This document shows, one piece after another, positions 1 through 5,274 of a stretch of DNA of 51,104 nt. The DNA lies in contig CAVCMG010000019.1 of NCBI GenBank assembly GCA_963603285.1, positions 1 to 51,104 on the forward strand, given 5' to 3'. Position numbers and translations under genes: made by a program. The notes below the pieces were generated by a model that worked only from the letters and a program-made list of their open reading frames with translations, was not told the DNA's origin and ran no database searches. Numbering within the stretch: the stretch's first letter is position 1; each line of letters begins with the position of its first letter. Source of the DNA: UBA11957 sp963603285 (lineage in GTDB: Bacteria > Bacillota > Clostridia > Lachnospirales > Lachnospiraceae).

Positions 1-55
1 GGTGTTCGGTTACGTTTATCGTAGCATATGAAAGAGGGTATTGCAAGGAGAAAAT

Positions 56-70
56 CGAACACTTGTGCTC
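56..70. promoter_or_regulatory. Possible LexA box near left edge
   Basis: CGAACACTTGTGCTC resembles the Gram-positive SOS box CGAAC-N4-GTTCG, with the second half-site degraded to GTGC. It lies about 75 bp upstream of two better boxes. It could serve a divergent gene, typically lexA next to yneA-like genes, that would start left of the window. That gene is not visible, so this is an inference. Confidence 0.35.
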
Positions 71-137
71 TAAAGTCCAAATTATTACCCTTTAATTAAA
101 GTTGTTACAAGAATATGACAAAAAATAAAAACAGATA

Positions 138-188
138 TTGACAAACATACGTTCGATGCGTATAATAACACCATAGAACAAATGTTCG
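138..188 (+). promoter_or_regulatory. SOS promoter with two LexA boxes
   Basis: A textbook sigma-A promoter is present: TTGACA at 138-143, a 17-bp spacer and TATAAT at 161-166. CAAACATACGTTCG (142-155) sits between the two hexamers and AGAACAAATGTTCG (175-188) lies over the expected start of transcription. Each differs from CGAAC-N4-GTTCG by one base. LexA bound at either site would block polymerase, so the downstream gene should be induced by DNA damage. Confidence 0.85.
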
Positions 189-214
189 ACAACGAAAGAT
201 GGAGGATACGAGAG

Positions 215-544
215 ATGAAGACAAGATCCATGAAAAAGATGAGAAAAGAGAGACGCGTACTGGTTCTGGCAGTAGTACTTCTGATGGCCACCTGCCTGTT
301 TATAGCGTTCAGCGGACTTCATACAGTGACGGCTACAGCACCCGAAGCATATAAGTATTACACCCATCTGACCGTCGAAGAAGGCGACAGCCTCTGGGAC
401 ATTGCCGGACGCTACATGGGCCATGAGTATAAATGCAGAGCTGCCTACATCAAAGAAGTAAAAGAAATCAACCATCTGAACAGCAGCTGCATATACGCAG
501 GCACAGTACTCGTAGTACCGTATTTTGATACCGCAGAGAAATAA
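215..544 (+). CDS. yneA: YneA-like SOS cell-division inhibitor with LysM domain
   Basis: This 109-residue protein has a basic N-terminus, one membrane segment (about 14-34) and a C-terminal LysM domain (about 49-102, containing EEGDSLWDIAGRY and ending AGTVLVVPY). This is the architecture of Bacillus YneA, a membrane-anchored division suppressor made during the SOS response. An upstream in-frame ATG at 182 lies inside a LexA box only about 10 nt past the predicted transcript start and has no Shine-Dalgarno. The ATG at 215 has GGAGG 9 nt upstream and was chosen. The double LexA-box promoter supports the assignment more than the sequence does, since LysM anchors are common in other proteins. 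Whether it delays division here is inferred. Confidence 0.7.
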   Translation: MKTRSMKKMRKERRVLVLAVVLLMATCLFIAFSGLHTVTATAPEAYKYYTHLTVEEGDSLWDIAGRYMGHEYKCRAAYIKEVKEINHLNSSCIYAGTVLVVPYFDTAEK

Positions 545-584
545 TAAATAAACGGTAACAAAGTGACATAGATCGATTCCCCAG

Positions 585-644
585 GAGACCGCACGCAGAA
601 GAGAAAGCCGTACGCCACCGGCTGAATATTCGCTGTGCGGTCTC
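585..644 (+). other. Stem-loop between yneA-like and HPr-like genes
   Basis: GAGACCGCAC (585-594) pairs perfectly with GTGCGGTCTC (635-644). The 40-nt interior holds a second small stem, AGCCG (606-610) with CGGCT (619-623). No T-tract follows, so a standard intrinsic terminator is unlikely. It may be a transcript-end or processing structure, or a leader element for the HPr-like gene that starts 140 nt later. The rest of 545-783 shows no gene. Confidence 0.45.
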
Positions 645-783
645 TGTAATTTGCACAGCAGTAGCAATGTATGCAAAAGTGTACGCTGCAAAAGTCCAGT
701 TGGATTTGACAAAAAGGCAAAACACTGATAAGATAACGAAAGCATGTATTAATATACCGCAGAAATTGCAGGAGAGATATGAA

Positions 784-1032
784 ATGACAAGCAAAGAAAT
801 TGTAGTAAAGAATGTAACGTCAAAGGGAGAACATTTACCGTCACAGCTGGTACAGCTGGCATGCCGCTTCGACAGCTCGATCGAAGTGCAGACAGAAGGC
901 CGTTGTCTGAATGCCAAAAGTCTGATGGGTATTCTTTCTTTTCCGTTCTGTGATGATATGGTCATTACAGTAGTTGCCAATGGCGCTGATGAAGAGGCTG
1001 CCATCGAAGCAATCGGTACATATTTACAGTAA
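784..1032 (+). CDS. HPr-family protein lacking His15 (Crh-like)
   Basis: This 82-residue protein aligns without gaps to HPr of the phosphotransferase system. It shares V23-Q24, A26, D30, G39, N43 and the regulatory site K45-S46-x-M-G, plus the C-terminal GADEEAA segment. At the catalytic loop, HPr has G-I-H15-A-R17-P; here positions 15-19 read G-E-H-L-P, so residue 15 is Gly and His sits at 17. Transfer of phosphate from PEP through His15 is therefore doubtful, while Ser46 phosphorylation by HPr kinase remains possible. That combination resembles Bacillus Crh, which keeps Ser46 and has Gln15. AGGAG at 770-774 lies 9 nt before the ATG. A terminator follows directly. The regulatory role is inferred. 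Confidence 0.75.
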   Translation: MTSKEIVVKNVTSKGEHLPSQLVQLACRFDSSIEVQTEGRCLNAKSLMGILSFPFCDDMVITVVANGADEEAAIEAIGTYLQ

Positions 1033-1037
1033 AGCAC

Positions 1038-1068
1038 AAAGAGGATTCCGACAGGAGTTCTCTTTTTT
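1038..1068 (+). terminator. Intrinsic terminator of HPr-like gene
   Basis: A 12-bp stem (1038-1049 with 1054-1065, two G-U pairs) with loop GACA is followed by T6. It begins 5 nt after the stop codon. Its T-tract is also the first part of the 100-bp repeat that follows. Confidence 0.85.
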
Positions 1069-1162
1069 ATTTACGCGAGCAACGAGCCAAAGTCCGTGCT
1101 TGCACGAGACCTTGGCGACTGCCGCGATAACCATGAGAAACTCGCAAAGCGTGTTTCTTATA
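1063..1162. repeat. Interspersed 100-bp repeat, copy A
   Basis: This stretch is about 90% identical to 2965-3062. Both copies start in a terminator T-tract, continue with TATTT(A/G)CGCGAGC and end in GCGTGTTT followed by a T-rich tail. Internal pairing is possible: GCGAG (1075-1079) with CTCGC (1141-1145), CGTG (1095-1098) with CACG (1103-1106) across loop CTTG, and GGC with GCC around GACT. In copy B the last pair becomes GGU with GCC, which still pairs. The similarity of the short open frames over both copies is a consequence of the DNA repeat and is not evidence of a protein. Function is unknown; it could be a structured RNA, a REP-like dispersed repeat or a recombination site. Confidence 0.85.
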
Positions 1163-1182
1163 GTTTGCACAGCAGACTTGTA

Positions 1183-1232
1183 CACCGGCAAAAACCTTTA
1201 CAGAAAGAAGGTCTTTGCCGGTGCTTTTTTTT
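1183..1232 (+). terminator. Strong intrinsic terminator upstream of recombinase
   Basis: CACCGGCAAA (1183-1192) pairs with TTTGCCGGTG (1214-1223), and C followed by T8 comes next. No gene ends just before it; the HPr-like gene already has its own terminator. The RNA it would end is therefore read-through or a transcript beginning in or near the 100-bp repeat. Confidence 0.85.
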
Positions 1233-1243
1233 GAGAAAAACAG

Positions 1244-1306
1244 TTGAAGGGCATTGCAGATCTATGATATAATCTATTCGCCAAACACGAGTTTTTCGAA
1301 TAGATT
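1244..1306 (+). promoter_or_regulatory. Recombinase promoter with overlapping inverted repeat
   Basis: TTGAAG (1244-1249), an 18-bp spacer and TATAAT (1268-1273) make a good promoter. AATCTATTCG (1271-1280), which overlaps the last three bases of the -10 hexamer, is repeated in inverse form at 1297-1306. The pair could be an operator over the start site or a hairpin at the 5' end of the transcript. It leaves a leader of about 70 nt before the start codon at 1353. Confidence 0.65.
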
Positions 1307-1352
1307 AAACAGGGAAAATGGACTATACATCATAAGGAGGCCTTTTTATACC

Positions 1353-2411
1353 ATGCCAGCAAGAAAATCCTACCACGACCAGACCGATGAAGAAAATATT
1401 TTAAAGCTCCGTGAAGTTTTAGATACACTGCCGCATTTTGCCCGCGATTACTTCCGCGCGGTGGATGCCACGACGACAACGCGCACACGTATTTCCTATG
1501 CGTACGATATCCGGATCTTTTTCCAGTTCCTTGTGACACAGAATCCGTCTCTGGAAGGCGTCCGCATACAGGATCTTCCGGTAGAAATTCTCGATGATGT
1601 CAAAGCTTTGGATATCGAGGAATATATGGAATATCTGAAGCTTTACGAGGATAACGGGGACAAACGTATTACGAACGGGGAGCGCGGCTTAAAACGCAAA
1701 ATATCAGCTCTCAGGAGCTTCTACGCCTATTATTTCCGCAGGGAAATGATCAAGACCAATCCGACGCTTCTGATCGATATGCCAAAGATTCACGAAAAAG
1801 CCATTATCCGTCTGGATTCGGATGAAGTGGCATCCCTGCTGGAATACGTGGAATCCTGCGGAGAAAACCTGACCGGACAGAAAAAAGCCTATTATGAAAA
1901 AACAAAGGAGCGCGATCTGGCACTGATTACACTGTTTCTTGGAACTGGTATCCGTGTCTCCGAGTGTGTCGGACTGGATATAGAGGACGTAGATTTCAAA
2001 AATAACGCCATCAAAGTCACCAGAAAAGGCGGAAACGAAATGTTCGTATATTTTGGCGAAGAGGTGGAAAAAGCTCTTAAAACGTATCTGACGGTGCGCG
2101 AAGGCATCACACCTGTGGCTGGTCATGAGCACGCACTCTTCTACTCTACCCAGCGCAAACGTATCAGCGTAAAAGCCGTGGAGAATCTGGTTAAAAAATA
2201 CACCAGCTCCATCACGACTTCTAAAAAGATCACGCCCCATAAGCTGCGCAGTACCTACGGCACAAATCTTTATCAGGAAACCGGCGATATCTATCTTGTG
2301 GCTGATGTCCTTGGGCACAAAGACGTCAATACGACCAGGAAGCATTACGCCGCCATGGATGAGCAGCGTCGCCGTATGGCAGCCAGTGCTGTCCGGTTGC
2401 GTGAAGAATAA
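1353..2411 (+). CDS. Tyrosine recombinase, XerS/XerC-like
   Basis: This 352-residue site-specific recombinase has an N-terminal SAM-like core-binding domain (about 20-135) and a C-terminal catalytic domain. The catalytic set is complete: R201 (GTGIRVSE), H296-x-x-R299 (HKLRST), H322 (GHKDVNTT) and nucleophile Y332. The length and the N-terminal segment with LPHFARDYF resemble XerS, the single recombinase that resolves chromosome dimers in streptococci (about 356 residues). An upstream in-frame ATG (1254) precedes the promoter -10 box, so it cannot be used from that promoter. The ATG at 1353 has AAGGAGG at 1334-1340, a rather long 12-nt spacing. The gene is isolated, flanked by copies of the 100-bp repeat and followed 19 nt later by hairpin copy 1. 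It could be a housekeeping Xer enzyme or the integrase of a small element. Confidence 0.9.
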   Translation: MPARKSYHDQTDEENILKLREVLDTLPHFARDYFRAVDATTTTRTRISYAYDIRIFFQFLVTQNPSLEGVRIQDLPVEILDDVKALDIEEYMEYLKLYEDNGDKRITNGERGLKRKISALRSFYAYYFRREMIKTNPTLLIDMPKIHEKAIIRLDSDEVASLLEYVESCGENLTGQKKAYYEKTKERDLALITLFLGTGIRVSECVGLDIEDVDFKNNAIKVTRKGGNEMFVYFGEEVEKALKTYLTVREGITPVAGHEHALFYSTQRKRISVKAVENLVKKYTSSITTSKKITPHKLRSTYGTNLYQETGDIYLVADVLGHKDVNTTRKHYAAMDEQRRRMAASAVRLREE

Positions 2412-2430
2412 GCAAGGAATATTTAATAGA

Positions 2431-2624
2431 GGACGGACGAAAAAGCCCCCTGCAGCTTGGGTATATATATTGTTTTCTGCGCTCCAGCTCCGTCGGTTCG
2501 AGCCTGAGGTCTCGGACTCTTACTGCCTTAGCATGGAAAAGAAAGCTCCAGTGGAGGTTTCTTTTGCTCAGCTGAAGTCGCTGGAAAACAATATATATAC
2601 CCAAGCTGCAGGGGGCTTTTTCTG
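2431..2624 (+). repeat. Long hairpin element, copy 1 (with nested hairpin)
   Basis: The element starts GGACGGACGAAAA 19 nt after the recombinase stop and ends TTTTTCTG. The arms 2440-2477 and 2584-2621 form a perfect 38-bp stem whose outer part is GC-rich and bounded by A5 and T5, so it should act as an intrinsic terminator in both directions. The loop begins TGCGCTCCAGCTCCGTCGG, contains GTTCGAG pairing with CTCGGAC, and ends GCTGAAGTCGCTG. Unlike the other three copies it carries about 43 extra nt that form their own hairpin: 2537-2549 with 2553-2565, one G-G mismatch and loop AGT. Confidence 0.9.
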
Positions 2625-2645
2625 ACTTTGAGAGATGGAAACGAG

Positions 2646-2684
2646 CCGGTATGGAGACACAGATGCTTCTGTACCGGTTTTTTT
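2646..2684 (+). terminator. Second terminator after recombinase
   Basis: CCGGT (2646-2650) pairs with ACCGG (2673-2677), with inner ACAGA/TCTGT around loop TGCT and then T7. It lies 22 nt beyond hairpin copy 1. It may be a backup, or an older terminator for the gene. Confidence 0.65.
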
Positions 2685-2771
2685 GATTTTCATATATAGA
2701 TTTCGAATAGAATTATGCCTTAATAATAGATGTCTTTCTTGAAAAGTAAAGTAAAATATTGCACAAATCAA

Positions 2772-2800
2772 TAGTTTACATAACTATATTATGTAAACTA
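2772..2800. promoter_or_regulatory. 12-bp perfect palindrome, probable operator
   Basis: TAGTTTACATAA (2772-2783) and its exact inverse TTATGTAAACTA (2789-2800) are separated by CTATA. The size and AT-rich symmetry suit a dimeric regulator of MarR or TetR type. TTGCAC at 2759-2764 could be the -35 of a promoter overlapped by the site. It lies about 290 bp upstream of the MATE gene; no regulator gene is adjacent. The regulator class is a guess. Confidence 0.6.
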
Positions 2801-2832
2801 CACAATAAAAACAAGATTTATCCATTTTCAGG

Positions 2833-2864
2833 TTGACATTTTGCGCTGTTGCAGGTAGTATAAT
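2833..2864 (+). promoter_or_regulatory. Probable MATE-gene promoter
   Basis: A perfect TTGACA (2833-2838) and perfect TATAAT (2859-2864) are 20 bp apart, longer than the usual 17. Either the promoter is weak or needs an activator to realign the boxes, or one of the two hexamers is fortuitous. Transcription would begin near 2871 and give a leader of about 220 nt. Confidence 0.5.
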
Positions 2865-2881
2865 CTTTCGAACAACATACT

Positions 2882-2969
2882 AAAATGGATGTGGATTTTT
2901 CTGGTATCTGAGGAGACCATTTTTCGCCACATAGCAGTCCCATACGGAGGCTTCTATGTGGCGATTTTT
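2882..2969 (+). promoter_or_regulatory. Terminator/attenuator in MATE leader
   Basis: TCGCCACATAG (2924-2934) pairs perfectly with CTATGTGGCGA (2954-2964), followed by T5. It sits between the promoter and the MATE start. Upstream, ATGTGG (2889-2894) can pair with CCACAT (2927-2932) and so break the terminator, while AAAATGG (2882-2888) can pair with CCATTTT (2917-2923) and leave it intact. The two upstream pairings cannot nest together. This switch-like layout suggests conditional termination, as in a riboswitch or attenuator. I do not recognise a known riboswitch consensus. Confidence 0.55.
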
Positions 2970-3062
2970 ATTTGCGCGAGCAACGAGCCAAAGTCCGTGC
3001 TTGCACGAGACCCTGGTGACTGCCGCGATAACCAAAAGGAACTCGCAAAGCGTGTTTTTTAT
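2965..3062. repeat. Interspersed 100-bp repeat, copy B
   Basis: This is the second copy of the repeat at 1063-1162, in the same orientation. It begins in the T-tract of the 2924-2964 terminator and ends 30 nt before the MATE start codon, so it forms the last part of that gene's leader. Differences from copy A are few and lie mostly in the segments TTGGC/CTGGT and CATGAGA/CAAAAGG. Confidence 0.85.
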
Positions 3063-3091
3063 GATTAGTATGAGGAAAGGAAAAGAAATTT

Positions 3092-4426
3092 ATGGAACAG
3101 ACTTATATGAAAGAAAAACCAATACTGCCACTGCTTTTGTCGATGTCACTGCCGATGGTGCTGTCGATGCTGGTAAATTCTCTCTATAATATTATCGACA
3201 GCTATTTTGTAGCGATGATCAGCGAGGATGCAATGACAGCACTTTCGCTGGTATTCCCTGTTCAGAATTTTATCAACGCTGTCGGCGTAGGCTTCGGTAT
3301 CGGCATCAACGCAGCCATCGCCTTTTTCCTTGGAGCAGGTAAACAGAAAAAAGCGGATATCTCCGCTTCTGTAGGTCTGTTATTGTCGGTTGTGCATGGT
3401 ATTGTCCTGACGGTAGCCAGTATCTGCACTATCCGTTTTTTCTTAAGCTGTTTTACAAAAGATGCGTCCATTGTACAGATGGGCTTTTCCTATGCGCGCA
3501 TCGCCTTTGCCTTTTCAATCATTATCAGTGTGGAAATCACATGGGAAAAAATCTTCCAGTCCGTTGGCCGTATGACAGTTTCCATGATCTGCATGATGAG
3601 CGGCTGTATTCTGAATATTGTGATGGATCCGCTGCTCATCTTCGGCGTCGGCCCGTTTCCCCGTATGGGAATCGAAGGCGCAGCATGGGCAACTGGCTTC
3701 GGGCAGCTTTTAACACTGGCGCTGTATCTGCTGTTTTATTTCAGACAGCCATTGCCGGTAAAGATATCCGTAAAAGCACTCCAGAAAGACAAAACGCTGA
3801 TCAGCCGCCTATATGCCGTGGGTATTCCTGCAACCTTAAACATGGCACTTCCCTCCCTGCTGATCTCTGCTCTTAATGCGATTTTAAGCGTTTACGGACA
3901 GATGTACATCGTGATCCTTGGCATCTATTATAAGCTGCAGACTTTCCTCTATCTGCCTGCCAACGGCATCATCCAGGGCATGCGTCCCCTGATCGGCTAC
4001 AATTATGGTGCCAGAGAACATACCCGCGTACGTGCCCTCTACCGCTATACACTGGCCCTGTGCGCCGCTATAATGGCCTTCGGAACCCTGCTCTGCCAGA
4101 TCCTTCCCGGAACCCTGATCGGCCTGTTCACGACCAATCCAGCCACCATAACAGCCGGAACCACCGCCCTGCGCCTGATCAGCCTCGGCTTCATCATATC
4201 CGCTGTATCCGTAGCCTCCAGCGGTGCATTAGAAGGCCTCGGCAAAGGAGCCGCCTCCCTCATTATCTCCCTCTGCCGAAATCTCCTCGTAATCCTCCCC
4301 TGCGCCTGGATCCTCTCCCACACCCTCGGCTCAACCGGTGTCTGGTACGCCTTCCCCTGCGCCGAACTACTAACTGCCGCCATCGCCCTGCTCGTTTACA
4401 AACGCGCCGTTGCGAAAGCAAATTAG
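3092..4426 (+). CDS. MATE family multidrug/cation antiporter
   Basis: This 444-residue polytopic membrane protein has about twelve hydrophobic segments in two related halves, the usual MATE size and layout. Typical MATE stretches are the N-terminal segment PLLLSMSLPMVLSML and the mid-protein PFPRMGIEGAAWAT. MATE proteins export drugs or metabolites in exchange for Na+ or H+; the substrate cannot be read from sequence. AGGAAAGG at 3073-3080 precedes the ATG by 11 nt. The long leader holds a palindrome, a possible attenuator and a repeat copy, which suggests inducible expression. The last 370 nt use third-position C (then A) almost exclusively, unlike the first half of the gene. Confidence 0.9.
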   Translation: MEQTYMKEKPILPLLLSMSLPMVLSMLVNSLYNIIDSYFVAMISEDAMTALSLVFPVQNFINAVGVGFGIGINAAIAFFLGAGKQKKADISASVGLLLSVVHGIVLTVASICTIRFFLSCFTKDASIVQMGFSYARIAFAFSIIISVEITWEKIFQSVGRMTVSMICMMSGCILNIVMDPLLIFGVGPFPRMGIEGAAWATGFGQLLTLALYLLFYFRQPLPVKISVKALQKDKTLISRLYAVGIPATLNMALPSLLISALNAILSVYGQMYIVILGIYYKLQTFLYLPANGIIQGMRPLIGYNYGAREHTRVRALYRYTLALCAAIMAFGTLLCQILPGTLIGLFTTNPATITAGTTALRLISLGFIISAVSVASSGALEGLGKGAASLIISLCRNLLVILPCAWILSHTLGSTGVWYAFPCAELLTAAIALLVYKRAVAKAN

Positions 4427-4670
4427 GCTTATTTCGGGTGGAAAAAACATTAAAAAGAGAAAACAAAGGGCAGGTTGAGTTAAAAGTAAGACATCAGATT
4501 TGTTACTGGATGGGTTTGGAAAAATAAAGTTCTTAGATTTGTGTATATTTATTTGCTTGATAATTTAAGAAGAATATAAGAAAAATACTATAAATCAAGA
4601 AGAATAAAAGAATAACATAAAAAATTTCCCGAAATCAAAAACTCACGTCAATCTCCCACCCCCTCAAAGT
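4427..4670. other. AT-rich intergenic stretch
   Basis: This is the gap between the convergent MATE and dtd genes, up to hairpin copy 2. It is purine- and A-rich on the plus strand. No convincing gene, promoter or terminator was seen apart from the hairpin element at its right end. Confidence 0.6.
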
Positions 4671-4821
4671 CAGAAAAAGCCCCCGGCAGCTCCGGGTATA
4701 TATATTGTTTTCCAGCGACTTCAGCGAGTAAGAGTCCGAGACTACAGGCTCGGACCGACGGAGCCGGAGCGCAGAAAACAATATATATACCCGGAGCTGC
4801 CGGGGGCTTTTTCGTCCGTCC
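4671..4821 (-). repeat. Long hairpin element, copy 2
   Basis: Read on the minus strand it starts GGACGGACGAAAAAG 3 nt after the dtd stop codon and ends TTTTTCTG. The arms 4674-4712 and 4774-4812 form a perfect 39-bp stem. The 61-nt loop has the family sequence, TGCGCTCCGGCTCCGTCGG at its start, and an internal GTCCGAG/CTCGGAC stem. It lies between convergent genes and can terminate both. The inner half of the stem (TATATATATTGTTTTC) matches copy 1, while the outer GC-rich half differs in places with matching changes in both arms. Confidence 0.92.
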
Positions 4822-4824
4822 CAT

Positions 4825-5274
4825 CTATTCAAACAACCTCTCATCCAACACAACCGTAAACGGCCCATCATTCACCAGACCCACCACCATATGAGCCCCA
4901 AACTTTCCCGTCTGCACATCCTGAACCTCTTCCCTGCACTTCGCAATCACATACTCATGCAACTCCTCTGCCAGTCCCGGATCCCCCGCTTCCACAAAGC
5001 TCGGCCGGTTCCCCTTCCTGCAGTTAGCATACAGCGTAAACTGCGAAACCAGCAATAAAGATCCCCCGACATCCTTCAGTGAAAGATTTGTCTTCCCGTT
5101 CTCATCCTCGAAAATACGCAGTCCCAGCATTTTACGGATATACTTGTCGGCCAGCTCCTTAGTATCATTGGCTCCCACACCGATCAGCACCATATACCCC
5201 TTGCCAATCTGTCCGATCACCGTATTATCTACAGATACAGAAGCCTCACTGACTCTCTGAATCACTAATTTCAT
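4825..5274 (-). CDS. dtd: D-aminoacyl-tRNA deacylase
   Basis: At 149 residues this has normal DTD length. The enzyme hydrolyses D-amino acids, and glycine mischarged on tRNA-Ala, from tRNA, protecting translation. The family signatures SQFTLYA (77-83) and the Gly-Pro pair in NDGPFTV (135-141) are intact. The start ATG overlaps the stop of the upstream membrane protein by 4 nt (ATGA), so the two are translationally coupled. The 3' half of the gene uses mainly G- or T-ending codons, matching the local strand bias around hairpin copy 2, which follows the stop by 3 nt. Confidence 0.96.
   Translation of the reverse strand: MKLVIQRVSEASVSVDNTVIGQIGKGYMVLIGVGANDTKELADKYIRKMLGLRIFEDENGKTNLSLKDVGGSLLLVSQFTLYANCRKGNRPSFVEAGDPGLAEELHEYVIAKCREEVQDVQTGKFGAHMVVGLVNDGPFTVVLDERLFE

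Noticed and set aside
974..1234. Open frame sharing a peptide with the frame at 2956-3189
   Set aside because: The shared peptide comes from the 100-bp DNA repeat. There is no ribosome binding site, the frames start inside a gene or a terminator, and the ends do not match.
1254..1352. Longer start for the recombinase at 1254
   Set aside because: It lies upstream of the -10 box and has no ribosome binding site. The ATG at 1353 has AAGGAGG and gives the normal N-terminus.
2883..2968. Known riboswitch class ahead of the MATE gene
   Set aside because: I compared from memory with preQ1, guanidine and tetrahydrofolate types and saw no matching consensus, so it is left as an unassigned attenuator.
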